DNA of 64,000 bases from Nocardia sp. CY41 (lineage in GTDB: Bacteria > Actinomycetota > Actinomycetes > Mycobacteriales > Mycobacteriaceae). Shown in pieces: positions 44,618 to 53,588 of the stretch (positions within the stretch are counted from its first letter, which is position 1; every line of letters begins with the position of its first letter). The translations under genes and the position numbers were made by a program. The notes below the pieces were generated by a model that did no database searches, had not been told where the DNA came from, and saw only the letters and a program-made list of their open reading frames with translations. Where the stretch lies: NCBI RefSeq assembly GCF_009829325.1, contig NZ_VUOS01000019.1, forward strand, positions 124,001 through 188,000, in the 5' to 3' direction.

Positions 44618-45148
44618 ATGTCGAAGGTCGCCCGCACCACGCTGTGCCGGCATTGCGACGACGCCATGCAACTGCGCGCCGCCACGCTCGAGCGCCTGCT
44701 TCCTCCGGTCGTCGAGGCGGCTCCCGGCGGTCCGCTGCGGCAGCGGCTGATCGATCTGCTCGGCAGGCAGGCCGCGGTCGTCAACGAGGCCCCGCTGCAG
44801 GTATCCACATCGGTCTGGCCGGCGACCGGCGAGCGCGGGGAACCGGGCGCGGAACCGGCGTTCACGTCGCTGCGCCGTCGGCTCGTCGAGCAGTACCGCC
44901 GGCCGTTCGACCAGCTGTTCGGAGATCCGGACGTGCGCGTGCAGCTCGGCGATCCGGACGTGACGTTCGCGCTGACCCAGCTCGTCGGCCCGATCGTCGT
45001 CGCCAGGTTGGTCGGCCTACCGCCGGTCACACCTGTCGGGTGCGCCCGGCTGGTCGACGATTTCCTGGCCGCACGGGCGAGCGACCGCGACCGCCGCGCG
45101 GCCGAGCGCGCCGGACGCGTGGACGAGGCTGATCCGAACGACAGGTAG
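44618..45148 (+). pseudogene. TetR regulator lacking most of its DNA-binding domain
   Basis: 176 residues from ATG 44618. The end of the helix-turn-helix is still visible (SKVARTTLCRHCDDAMQLRA, cf. the usual VARTTLYRHW), with a few residues apparently missing inside it. The ligand-binding domain is intact: LERLLPPVVEAAPGGPLRQR, LVEQYRRPFDQLFGDPDVRV and LVGPIVVARLVGLPPVTPVG. Homology to TetR starts at about 44606, exactly where exporter homology on the other strand ends. It cannot bind DNA normally. The stop lies just before the cobalamin riboswitch. Confidence 0.75.
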
Positions 45149-45149
45149 G

Positions 45150-45280
45150 CTCGGCGTGCTCGGCGGACGACGAGGAAACCGGTGGAAGTCCGGTGCGGTC
45201 GCGCCACTGTAGAAAGCCAGACCCTCCCCGGCGAGCAGCGAACCCCCCGATGGGCGCGTCACCCGAGGAAGGCTGCCACC
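45150..45280 (+). ncRNA. Cobalamin (B12) riboswitch upstream of cobN
   Basis: The conserved core is clear: GAAACCGGTGGAAGTCCGGT, then GCGGTCGCGCCACTGTAG, equivalent to the B12-box region CGGTG..A.TCCGG.GCGGTCCCGCCACTGT. It ends with CACCCGAGGAAGGCTGCC directly before the cobN GTG at 45282. That segment contains the likely Shine-Dalgarno (GAGGAAGG), so control is probably translational: bound adenosylcobalamin hides the ribosome site and shuts off cobN. Confidence 0.92.
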
Positions 45281-45281
45281 C

Positions 45282-48200
45282 GTGATTGTGCTGTTGTCCA
45301 CGTCCGACACCGATCTGCTCAGTGCCCGCGCCAGCGGCGCCGACTACCGTTGGGGGAATCCGGCTCGCCTGCTGGTCGACGACCTCCCCGGCCTGCTCGA
45401 CGGCGCCGATCTGGTGATCGTCCGTATCCTCGGCGGCAAACGGGCCTGGGAGGACGGGCTGGAGACACTGCGCGCCAGCGGCATTCCGCTCGTCGCGCTC
45501 GGCGGCGAGATCGCGCCCGATGCCGAGCTGATGGAATGCTCCACCGTCCCGGGCGGTGTCGCGGCCGACGCGCACAACTACCTTGCCGCTGGTGGCCCCG
45601 AGAACCTGCGCCAGCTGCACAATTTCCTGTCCGACACCGTGCTGCTGACCGGCCACGGCTTCGAGCCGCCGGTCCAGTTGCCCAGCTGGGGCGAACTGGA
45701 CCGGGTCGCCGCCGAGCCGGCCGACGGGCCGACCGTCGCGGTGATCTACTACCGTGCGCAGCATCTGGCGGGCAACACCGCCTACGTCGACGCGCTGTGC
45801 ACCGCGATCGAGCAGGCGGGCGCGCGGGCGTTGCCGCTGTACTGCGCGTCGCTGCGTACCGCCGAACCCGAATTGCTCGCCACCCTGCGCCGGGCCGACG
45901 CGCTGGTGGTGACGGTGCTGGCCGCGGGCGGCACCAAGCCCGCCACCGCGTCGGCGGGCGGCGAGGACGAGGCTTGGGATGTCGGCGCGCTAGCCGACCT
46001 GGACGTGCCCATCCTGCAAGGGCTGTGCCTGACCACCGGCCGGGCCCAATGGGAGGCCAACGACGACGGGCTGTCGCCCCTGGACGTCGCCACCCAGGTG
46101 GCGGTGCCGGAATTCGACGGCCGAATCATCACGGTCCCGTTCTCGTTCAAGGAGTTCGACGCCGACGGCCTGTCCACGTACGTCCCCGATCCCGAGCGCG
46201 CCGCACGCGTCGCGGGCATCGCGACGCGCTACGCGCGGCTGCGTCACATCCCCGCCGCGCGCAAGCGCATCGCGGTCATGCTGTCGGCCTACCCGACCAA
46301 GCACGCCCGCATCGGCAACGCCGTCGGCCTGGACACCCCGGCCAGCGCCATCCGCCTGCTCACCGAAATGCGTTCCGCGGGTTACGACCTCGGCGATCCC
46401 GGCGAGATCCCCGGCCTGGACGAGCGGGACGGCGACGCCCTCGTCCACGCGTTGATCGCGGCCGGCGGCCAGGACCCCGACTGGCTCACCGCCGAGCAGC
46501 TCGAGGGCAACCCGATCCGCATCGGCGCGGCCACCTACACGGCCTGGTTCGACACCCTGCCCGAGGACCTGCGGGACGCCGTCGTGGCAGCGTGGGGACC
46601 GCCGCCGGGGGAACTGTACGTCGACCGCTCGGCCGACCCGGACGGCGAGATCGTCATCGCCGCCATGCGTTTCGGCAATGTCGTGCTCATGGTGCAGCCG
46701 CCGCGCGGTTTCGGCGAGAACCCCGTCGCGATCTACCACGACCCCGATCTGCCTCCCAGCCACCACTACCTGGCCGCCTACCGGTGGCTCAGCGCGCCCG
46801 AAGGCTTCGCGGCCGACGCGATGGTGCATCTGGGCAAGCACGGGAACCTGGAGTGGCTGCCGGGCAAGACGCTGGGCATGTCGGCCTCCTGCGGCACCGA
46901 CGCGGCCCTCGGCGACCTGCCGCTGATCTACCCGTTCCTGGTGAACGACCCCGGTGAGGGCACGCAGGCCAAGCGGCGCGCGCACGCCACCTTGGTGGAT
47001 CACCTGATCCCGCCGATGGCCCGCGCCGAAAGCTACGGCGACATCGCCCGTCTGGAGCAACTGCTCGACGAGCACGCCAACATCTCCGCGCTGGATCCCG
47101 CCAAGCTGCCCGCCATCCGCCAGCAGATCTGGACGCTGATGCGCGCGGCGAAGATGGATCACGACCTCGGCCTCACCGAGCGTCCGGACGAGGACTCCTT
47201 CGACGACATGCTGCTGCACGTCGACGGCTGGCTGTGCGAGATCAAGGACGTGCAGATCCGCGACGGCCTGCACGTGCTCGGACAAGCCCCGGCCGGGGAG
47301 AGCGAACTGGACCTGGTGCTGGCCATGCTCCGCGCGCGCCAGTTGTGGGGCGGGGAGCGCACCGTGCCCGGTCTACGGGAAGCCCTCGGTCTCGACGAGT
47401 CGGGTGGGGAGGCGCGCGAGCGCGTGGACGCCGCGGAGGAGCGGGCCCGGGCTCTGGTCGGCGCATTGCAGGCGGCGGACTGGTCGCCGGACGCGGTCGA
47501 CGGCCTGACCGACGACCCGGATGTCCGCCGCGTGCTGCGGTTCGCGGCGACCGAGGTCGTGCCGCGCCTGCGGCAGACCGGTGTGGAGATCGAGCGGGTG
47601 CTGCACGCGCTCGACGGCGGGTTCATCCCGGCCGGCCCGAGCGGTTCGCCGTTGCGCGGCCTGATCAACGTGCTGCCCACCGGACGCAATTTCTACTCGG
47701 TCGACCCGAAGGCGGTCCCGTCCCGGTTGGCCTGGGAAACGGGGCAGGCCATGGCGGAATCCCTGCTCGAGCGCTATCGCGCCGACCACGGCGAATACCC
47801 GCGGTCGGTGGGCCTGTCGATCTGGGGCACCTCCGCCATGCGTACCTCGGGCGACGACATCGCCGAAGTCCTGGCGCTGCTGGGCGTCCGGCCCGTCTGG
47901 GACGAGGCGAGCCGCCGGGTCAGCGCGCTCGAGGTGATCTCGACCGCGGAGCTGGGCCGCCCCCGCATCGATGTCACGGTGCGCATCAGCGGCTTCTTCC
48001 GGGACGCCTTCCCACACGTGCTCGCCTTGCTCGACGACGCGGTCCGCCTGGTCGCCGACCTGGACGAGCCCGGCGAGAGGAACTACGTGCGGGCGCACGC
48101 CGAGGCCGATCTCGCCGAGCACGGCGACCGGCGGCGCGCCACCACCCGCATCTTCGGCTCCAAGCCCGGTACCTACGGGGCGGGTCTGCTGCAGCTGATC

Positions 48201-48857
48201 GATGCGAAGAGCTGGCGCACCGACGACGACCTCGCCGAGGTGTACACCACCTGGGGCGGCTACGCCTACGGCCGCGACCTCGACGGCGCGCCCGCCGCCG
48301 AGGACATGCGCGGCGCGTACCGCCGGATCGCGGTGGCGGCCAAGAACACCGACACCCGCGAACACGACATCGCCGACTCCGACGACTATTTCCAGTTCCA
48401 CGGCGGCATGGTCGCCACGGTGCGCGCGCTGACGGGCAAGAATCCCGAGGCCTACATCGGCGACAGCACCCGCCCGGACGCGGTGCGCACCCGGACGCTG
48501 TCCGAGGAGACGGCGCGGGTGTTCCGGGCCCGTGTGGTCAATCCCCGGTGGCTCGAGGCCATGCGCAGGCACGGCTACAAGGGCGCGTTCGAAATGGCGG
48601 CGACCGTCGACTACTTGTTCGGCTACGACGCCACCACCAACGTGGTGGCCGACTGGATGTACGAAAAGCTGACGGAGAGCTACGTTTTCGACGAGGTGAA
48701 CCGGAAGTTCATGGAGCAGTCCAATCCGTGGGCGCTGCACGGCATCGCCGAGCGGCTGCTCGAGGCGGCCGAGCGGAAACTATGGGAACACCCCGAATCC
48801 GACACGCTCGATCGGCTGCGGCAGGTCTACCTGGAGACCGAAGGGGAGTTGGAGTAA
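45282..48857 (+). CDS. cobN: Cobaltochelatase subunit CobN
   Basis: A 1191-residue large subunit of the ATP-dependent aerobic cobalt chelatase, which inserts cobalt into hydrogenobyrinic acid a,c-diamide with CobS and CobT. Landmarks: IVLLSTSDTDLLSARASGAD at the N-terminus, AVIYYRAQHLAGNTAYVDAL, SCGTDAALGDLPLIYPFLVN, VDGWLCEIKDVQIRDGLHVL, FYSVDPKAVPSRLAWETGQA and ESYVFDEVNRKFMEQSNPWA near the C-terminus. Length is normal. The GTG start lies at the end of the B12 riboswitch, so expression should fall when cobalamin is plentiful. CobS and CobT are not in the window. Confidence 0.96.
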   Translation: MIVLLSTSDTDLLSARASGADYRWGNPARLLVDDLPGLLDGADLVIVRILGGKRAWEDGLETLRASGIPLVALGGEIAPDAELMECSTVPGGVAADAHNYLAAGGPENLRQLHNFLSDTVLLTGHGFEPPVQLPSWGELDRVAAEPADGPTVAVIYYRAQHLAGNTAYVDALCTAIEQAGARALPLYCASLRTAEPELLATLRRADALVVTVLAAGGTKPATASAGGEDEAWDVGALADLDVPILQGLCLTTGRAQWEANDDGLSPLDVATQVAVPEFDGRIITVPFSFKEFDADGLSTYVPDPERAARVAGIATRYARLRHIPAARKRIAVMLSAYPTKHARIGNAVGLDTPASAIRLLTEMRSAGYDLGDPGEIPGLDERDGDALVHALIAAGGQDPDWLTAEQLEGNPIRIGAATYTAWFDTLPEDLRDAVVAAWGPPPGELYVDRSADPDGEIVIAAMRFGNVVLMVQPPRGFGENPVAIYHDPDLPPSHHYLAAYRWLSAPEGFAADAMVHLGKHGNLEWLPGKTLGMSASCGTDAALGDLPLIYPFLVNDPGEGTQAKRRAHATLVDHLIPPMARAESYGDIARLEQLLDEHANISALDPAKLPAIRQQIWTLMRAAKMDHDLGLTERPDEDSFDDMLLHVDGWLCEIKDVQIRDGLHVLGQAPAGESELDLVLAMLRARQLWGGERTVPGLREALGLDESGGEARERVDAAEERARALVGALQAADWSPDAVDGLTDDPDVRRVLRFAATEVVPRLRQTGVEIERVLHALDGGFIPAGPSGSPLRGLINVLPTGRNFYSVDPKAVPSRLAWETGQAMAESLLERYRADHGEYPRSVGLSIWGTSAMRTSGDDIAEVLALLGVRPVWDEASRRVSALEVISTAELGRPRIDVTVRISGFFRDAFPHVLALLDDAVRLVADLDEPGERNYVRAHAEADLAEHGDRRRATTRIFGSKPGTYGAGLLQLIDAKSWRTDDDLAEVYTTWGGYAYGRDLDGAPAAEDMRGAYRRIAVAAKNTDTREHDIADSDDYFQFHGGMVATVRALTGKNPEAYIGDSTRPDAVRTRTLSEETARVFRARVVNPRWLEAMRRHGYKGAFEMAATVDYLFGYDATTNVVADWMYEKLTESYVFDEVNRKFMEQSNPWALHGIAERLLEAAERKLWEHPESDTLDRLRQVYLETEGELE

Positions 48858-48958
48858 CGGACACCATCCTCCCGTCTTAGCTGAAAGGTTGCCGAAAACC
48901 CTGGCTTGCAAGACATTTCGGGCATTCCCCAGTGTCGTAAATGATGATGCACTACGTC

Positions 48959-48964
48959 TATAAT
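48959..48964 (+). promoter_or_regulatory. Candidate -10 box of the 49-kb secreted protein gene
   Basis: A perfect TATAAT lies 65 bp before the start at 49029 in an unusually A/T-rich patch (48930-48970). No good TTGACA-like hexamer is found 16-18 bp upstream, so the promoter assignment is moderate. Confidence 0.45.
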
Positions 48965-49028
48965 CGCTAGTGTTTCACGGCTGTACCCAGGTAACGACAG
49001 ATCGAATCTGCTGAGGATGGGAAGGCTC

Positions 49029-49553
49029 ATGAAGTTCAGAGAATTGGTTGCGACCACGCTGCTGACCATCGCCGCCACCGGCGTGACCGCGGCGACCGCG
49101 TACGGGCAACCCGAGATCTACGACCCCGTGGTGCGCGGATACGACAGCGGTGTCGCCTACACCGCGTCCGTCGCGCCGGACCGCACGAGCGCCGCGGTGA
49201 CGCTCGCCGACGGGACGTTCGCCCGCACGCCGGAGGGGGTCGCGGTGGTGGCGGCCGACGGGTCGGTCGTGACCACGGTGCCGACGACCATGGTGTCGAT
49301 GTTCGGTCAGCAGGTCGAAGTGGCGCCCGAGATCGATGCGGCCGGGACGACGTTGACGTTGACTCCGGTCGGAGCCGCCATCCCGGAACCGGGCGCGCCG
49401 CAGTTCGTCGGTGACGCCGGGAGCACGCTGGGCGGGGTCGCGATCGGGTGCGCCATCGGGGCGCTGGTCGGTCTGGTCTTCTTCATCGTCGGGGTCTTCC
49501 CCGGCTGCGTGGTAGGCGGCCTCATCGGCGCCGCCGCGGGCGCCAGCCGGTAG
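49029..49553 (+). CDS. Secreted glycine-zipper protein, paralogue
   Basis: A 174-residue exported protein. The signal peptide MKFRELVATTLLTIAATGVT ends near AYG|QP, closely like that of the 33055 gene. The middle is beta-rich (DSGVAYTASVAPDRTSAAVT; FGQQVEVAPEIDAAGTTLTL). A C-terminal glycine-zipper hairpin (GGVAIGCAIGALVGLVFFIV; GVFPGCVVGGLIGAAAGAS) shares the pattern xVFFxVGxxPGxVxGxLIG with its paralogue. ATG 49029 follows GGGAAGG; ATG 49017 would add four residues. The function is unknown. Confidence 0.83.
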   Translation: MKFRELVATTLLTIAATGVTAATAYGQPEIYDPVVRGYDSGVAYTASVAPDRTSAAVTLADGTFARTPEGVAVVAADGSVVTTVPTTMVSMFGQQVEVAPEIDAAGTTLTLTPVGAAIPEPGAPQFVGDAGSTLGGVAIGCAIGALVGLVFFIVGVFPGCVVGGLIGAAAGASR

Positions 49554-49581
49554 TGCGGGACTGATTCGCAGTCGTCGGCAT

Positions 49582-49609
49582 CGGCCGCGCTCGGCGTCGA
49601 GCGCGGCCG
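49582..49609. terminator. Terminator between convergent genes
   Basis: A perfect 12-bp stem CGGCCGCGCTCG / CGAGCGCGGCCG with loop GCGT lies between the secreted-protein gene and the convergent WYL regulator gene. Confidence 0.75.
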
Positions 49610-49639
49610 TTCGCTTGCCACGGGGGATGCGATCCGCCG

Positions 49640-50599
49640 CTATCCTCGTCCGGACGCCCGCTGGAAACGTGCGGCGGTGGCCGCCAAGTGCTCGGCCAGC
49701 GCGGGGGAGTCCAAGATCTCGAATTCGACATCGGCGAGGCCGAGATACAGCGTCAGCAACTGAGGTGAGTCCGAACCCACCTGCGCGACACAGTGTTCCG
49801 GACCGTCCGGTGCCACCTCCACCGCCGCGGGCAGCCGGGCCCGGATCACCTCGGCGGGGGCGGCCATGCGAACCCGGGCGCGGTAGCGCCAGGTGGCAGC
49901 GCCCACGCCGCGCTGTACTCGCTCGGCGATCTCCTCCTCGGACACGATGCGAGGGGTGAACCGCGGCCCGTTCGGAATCTTCGGCGTGATCCGGTCGAGG
50001 CGGAAGGTGCGCCAGTCGCCGCGTCCCACATCCCAGGCGACCAGATACCAGCGGCCCGACCAGTGCACCATCCGGTGCGGCTCGGCATCCCGGCTGGATC
50101 GGGTACCGTCGTGGCTTTCGTAGTCGAAACGCAATCGTTCGCTCGCCCGGATCGCGCCCGCCACCGCGGTGAGCACCGCCGCGTCCACGGTCGACTGTCC
50201 GCCGCCGGGCACGTGCACAGTGGCCGCGGTCAGCGACTCGAACCGGTGCCGTAATCGCGACGGCAGCACCTGCTGCAGTTTCGCCAGTGCTCGCACCGAT
50301 GTCTCCGCGATGCCGGTGACCGCGCCGTTGGCGGCGGTGACCAGTCCGACCGCCACCGCGACGGCCTCGTCGTCGTCCAGCAGCAACGGCGGCATCGCCG
50401 ACCCTGCCCCGAGCCGGTAGCCCCCCGCGACGCCGGGCGTGGCGTGCACGGGGTATCCGAGCGTTCGCAACCGCTCGACATCGGTGCGGATGGTCCGAGT
50501 GGACACGCCGAGCCGTTCGGCCAGCGCGGACCCGGTCCAGTCGCCCCGGAGCTGTAACAGCGACAGCAGCCGCAACAGGCGTGCGGAGGTTTCCAGCAT
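49640..50599 (-). CDS. DeoR/WYL transcriptional regulator
   Basis: A 319-residue regulator with N-terminal winged helix (LLRLLSLLQLRGDWTGSALA; LGVSTRTIRTDVERLRTLGY) and WYL domain (EPHRMVHWSGRWYLVAWDVG; WRTFRLDRITPKIPNGPRFT). It is of the single-gene YafY-like type, not a PafB/PafC orthologue. The start is ATG 50599, with the P450 gene 48 bp upstream on the same strand. The ligand is unknown. Confidence 0.92.
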   Translation of the reverse strand: MLETSARLLRLLSLLQLRGDWTGSALAERLGVSTRTIRTDVERLRTLGYPVHATPGVAGGYRLGAGSAMPPLLLDDDEAVAVAVGLVTAANGAVTGIAETSVRALAKLQQVLPSRLRHRFESLTAATVHVPGGGQSTVDAAVLTAVAGAIRASERLRFDYESHDGTRSSRDAEPHRMVHWSGRWYLVAWDVGRGDWRTFRLDRITPKIPNGPRFTPRIVSEEEIAERVQRGVGAATWRYRARVRMAAPAEVIRARLPAAVEVAPDGPEHCVAQVGSDSPQLLTLYLGLADVEFEILDSPALAEHLAATAARFQRASGRG

Positions 50600-50647
50600 C
50601 GGTCGATCATGACAGGTATCGCGGAAGGGTTTCTTCCGCGAAGTCCG

Positions 50648-52000
50648 TCAGCCCGCCTGTGTCATGCACGGCTCCACGGTGAAATCGAGCCCGAAGTTGT
50701 TCAAGGTGACCGGCAGCGGAGCGTCGGGGTTCGGCCGCGGGGTGGACCGCAGCCGGAAGTCGGCGGAGGTCAACAGGTGCGCGAGCAGCGTGCTGGTGAC
50801 GAACAGCACCAGGTTGCGGCCGGGGCAGTCGGCGGGACCCGCGCTGAACGGCACGAGCTGGGGATACTGCTCCGCGCGGCCGTCGAGCCAGATCTCCGGG
50901 ACGAACTGGTCGGCGAACGGCAGCAGCTCGGCGTCGCGGTGGAACGAGGGCACCGCGATCATGAGGGCGGCCCCCGCCGCGATGGTGAAGCGCTCCTCGC
51001 CGTCGCGCCACTGGGTGTCGGCGGTGATGTCGCGCAGCAACATGGGCGTGGTCGGCCACAGCCGCACCGATTCGAGCACGCAGGCGCGCAGATAGCCGCG
51101 CAGATCGACGCGGTCAGGATCGACGGCGTCGGCGAGTGCGCGGGCATGGTGCTCGGGATGGGTGCTCAGCACCGCCAGTGCCCGGCTCAGCGCGATGCCC
51201 GCGGCATCGAAGGCGAACAGCCAGTGCGGTATCTGCCCGACCGGATCGGTGGCCCCGCCCGCAGGCACCGCGGCCAGCGCCCCGGCGAGGCTGTCCGGGG
51301 GAGCGGACTCCACGTGCCGGTACAGCCGATTGGTGAACTGATCGCGCTGCCTGCGGTGCGCGGGCGCCAGAAACGACCAATTGCCCGCCGAGCGCAGCCG
51401 GGACAATTCGTCGGTGAGCACGGTGTCGTCGCGCCCCCTCTCGCCCAGGACGATCCGCCGTACCAGCCGCCACCATCGGATGGTGAACTGCCGCGCGTCA
51501 AGGTGACCGCGGTGCAGGGCCGCCACGATCAGCTCGCGCGCCTCCTCCGCGATGGCCTCGGCGAACGGCCCGGCCAGGCGATGCAGCGGCTCGGCCGAAT
51601 CCAGCGCGGCCTCGTTCACGGCCCGGCGCTGGTCACGGATCGGGCCCTCGGACAGCAGGACGCCGTGGGGCTGGAACTGGCGCAGTGCGGCGCGCTTCTC
51701 GCGATTGGCCGGGTGGAACGGTGTCGGCGCGTCGGCCAGCACCCGCCCGACGTCGTGCGGATCGAGGACTACCACGATCCGGCGCCCCGGCACCACGAGC
51801 TCGACCGGGCCCGCGCCGAACTCCCGTCGCAACTGCCGCACGCGCTCGATCGCCCGGGAATCAGCCCCGGTGCGTTCCAGCAAGCCGAGCACCGGCCGAC
51901 GCCGGGCGATGACGCCCGAGGCGACCGAGGCGAATCCGAGATCCGCCAACGCCGCCACCGCGGGCACTCCCACCAGTCGGTGTTCGCGGTTTTCTGCCAT
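50648..52000 (-). CDS. Cytochrome P450
   Basis: A 450-residue haem monooxygenase. The ExxR motif is in LESVRLWPTTPMLLRDITAD; the haem-binding loop PFSAGPADCPGRNLVLFVTS holds the axial Cys, with GPADCPGRN deviating from the usual FGxGxRxCxG by lacking the Arg two before Cys. The I-helix segment HWLFAFDAAGIALSRALAVL has AAG in place of the usual A/G-Gx-D/E-T. ATG 52000 follows GGAGGAGG. No ferredoxin or reductase is nearby. The substrate is unknown. Confidence 0.9.
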   Translation of the reverse strand: MAENREHRLVGVPAVAALADLGFASVASGVIARRRPVLGLLERTGADSRAIERVRQLRREFGAGPVELVVPGRRIVVVLDPHDVGRVLADAPTPFHPANREKRAALRQFQPHGVLLSEGPIRDQRRAVNEAALDSAEPLHRLAGPFAEAIAEEARELIVAALHRGHLDARQFTIRWWRLVRRIVLGERGRDDTVLTDELSRLRSAGNWSFLAPAHRRQRDQFTNRLYRHVESAPPDSLAGALAAVPAGGATDPVGQIPHWLFAFDAAGIALSRALAVLSTHPEHHARALADAVDPDRVDLRGYLRACVLESVRLWPTTPMLLRDITADTQWRDGEERFTIAAGAALMIAVPSFHRDAELLPFADQFVPEIWLDGRAEQYPQLVPFSAGPADCPGRNLVLFVTSTLLAHLLTSADFRLRSTPRPNPDAPLPVTLNNFGLDFTVEPCMTQAG

Positions 52001-52119
52001 ACGGCCTCCTCCCGGTGCGCTCAGGTCGACACGATGCCGACGACCGGGCACATACCCGGCGACGCCGGGGTCGAAACCGCGGCGGGGTCCGGGCGGCACC
52101 GAGATGGCGCCGGGGAGGC

Positions 52120-52488
52120 TCAGCTGGGGGTCTGGGTCTCGTCCACCGCGAGCGCGTCCTCGACCGAGTCGAACACCGTGAGCAACCGGTCCAGGGCGGT
52201 CACCTCGATCGGCCTGCGCGCCGCGTCGCTGGGGACGACGCGCAGGCCGCCCGAGCCGGTGGCCTCCGAAGCCGCCAACAGCACGCTGAGACCGGCGGAG
52301 CCGAGGAACCCGACGTTCGACATGTCCACCACGACCGCGGCCGGCCCGTCGCGCAGGGCCTCGTCGAGCGCCGATTGCAAGCGTGGCGCGGACGCCATGT
52401 CGATCTCGCCGTGCACGGTGACCACCACCGTGTCCTCCGCCGACCGCACCTCGACCTCCAGCGCTCGGGGCGCGCTTTCGGAACTCAC
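52120..52488 (-). CDS. STAS-domain anti-sigma-factor antagonist
   Basis: A 122-residue SpoIIAA/RsbV-like protein: LEVEVRSAEDTVVVTVHGEI, then IDMASAPRLQSALDEAL and the phosphorylatable Ser in VVVDMSNVGFLGSAGLSVLL. It should bind and inhibit a serine-kinase anti-sigma factor; no partner is encoded next to it. The GTG at 52488 has GGGAGG seven bases upstream and homology starts there. Confidence 0.92.
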   Translation of the reverse strand: MSSESAPRALEVEVRSAEDTVVVTVHGEIDMASAPRLQSALDEALRDGPAAVVVDMSNVGFLGSAGLSVLLAASEATGSGGLRVVPSDAARRPIEVTALDRLLTVFDSVEDALAVDETQTPS

Positions 52489-52938
52489 AATCCACCTCCC
52501 GTGCCGGCGACGCGTCCTCGGCAGTACGTCACGTCGACCTCTCCGGTTCGCTCCTCTTACGCACGCAGGGCACGGCGCAGAGCGCGAGCATTCCGCGGTC
52601 AACTTACCCCATCGCGGCTCGAGGCAATCACACTGCTGCGTCGTCCCCCTCCGACCGAGCGGTATCGCGGGATCGGAGGTTGCCGTCGCACCGGCCCGGA
52701 AGTCGCCGTTCGACGGAGTCGCTGCGCGAGAGGTGTGATCTGCCGGACCGCGATCTGTACCAAGTCATTACGCCGGCGCAGTCGAGGAGCCTCGGCGTCT
52801 CGTCACCACGACGGCAGCCCCTACGCCGTCCCCGCGACAGCGAACGCCGCCGCCGTGGTTCGGAGTTCCGCTGGGGAGTGTCCGAACTCACGACGGCGGC
52901 GATGAATTCGAGCGGCGGCGCCGCGTTCGTCTGGGTAG
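52489..52938. other. 450-bp gap without a recognisable gene
   Basis: The frames present are Arg-rich shadows. The first part holds the promoter of the STAS gene (minus strand). I see no RNA gene, repeat or conserved site in the remainder. Confidence 0.5.
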
Positions 52939-53196
52939 CTATTCCGGCCAAGTGCCGGTGAGCGATTCGTAGCCCGTCGCGCCCGCGCGATCGATCGCGG
53001 CCTTGACCAAGCCGAAGACGGCGCCCTGCAGCGCCGCGGCGAACAGCACCTCGCGCCAGGAATGATCCCGCGCGGTAGAGGTTGGGGCCTGCTTCTCGCC
53101 CGTGATCTGCCGCCACACCTTGGTGAACACGGCGTTCGCCGCGAGGCCGCCGAGCACGCTGATCGCCAGGCCGAGCGGTTTGTAGAGGGTCTTCAT
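52939..53196 (-). CDS. DUF4235 membrane protein
   Basis: An 85-residue protein with two hydrophobic segments (KPLGLAISVLGGLAANAVFT; WREVLFAAALQGAVFGLVKA) typical of DUF4235. Its ATG at 53196 overlaps the stop of the DUF3618 gene. It is the third member of an overlapping envelope gene set. Confidence 0.87.
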   Translation of the reverse strand: MKTLYKPLGLAISVLGGLAANAVFTKVWRQITGEKQAPTSTARDHSWREVLFAAALQGAVFGLVKAAIDRAGATGYESLTGTWPE

Positions 53197-53588
53197 CGCC
53201 GCCTCCGTACGATCTGCCACACCAGCGCCGCGAGTACGCCCGCGCCGATCGCGGCCGGGATCGGATACGCGCGCAGCGCCCCACCGGCCTGCCTGCCGCG
53301 TTCGGCGACCGGCTCCGGTGTCGCCGCCGCCACGCGGTGGGCGAGATCCGCGGCGCCGGTGCGGGCCTGCTGGGCCTTGTCCGCGACCGCGAGCGCCGCC
53401 TCCGACGCCGCGTGCTGCGTCGCCTCGACGGCGTCGTGTGCCTTCTCCTTGCTCCGCGCGGGCACATCGAGCTTGTGGCCGAGCTCTTCGACCGTCCTGC
53501 CGAGCTCCGCTCGGGCCTGGTCGCGGTCGCGCCGCAGGGCCTCGACGTCGTCGGTGGGCTGCCCGGCCCCGGGTCGGCTGTCAGTCAT
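53193..53588 (-). CDS. DUF3618 protein
   Basis: A 131-residue protein. The N-terminal DUF3618 segment is VEALRRDRDQARAELGRTVE followed by ELGHKLDVPARSKEKAHDAV; an Ala-rich amphipathic helix follows, then one C-terminal membrane helix (PIPAAIGAGVLAALVWQIVR). It overlaps both neighbours by four bases. The function is unknown. Confidence 0.87.
   Translation of the reverse strand: MTDSRPGAGQPTDDVEALRRDRDQARAELGRTVEELGHKLDVPARSKEKAHDAVEATQHAASEAALAVADKAQQARTGAADLAHRVAAATPEPVAERGRQAGGALRAYPIPAAIGAGVLAALVWQIVRRRR

Noticed and set aside
42413..44671. 752-residue minus-strand open frame
   Set aside because: Antisense to three intact genes (MetE-like, DUF574, SnoaL-like). Only the separate short MFS-like stretch near 44430-44600, in another frame, is credible.
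50648..52495. Longer P450 frame beginning at 52495
   Set aside because: The extra 165 residues run over the STAS gene on the same strand in another frame; ATG 52000 has a strong ribosome site and begins normal P450 sequence.
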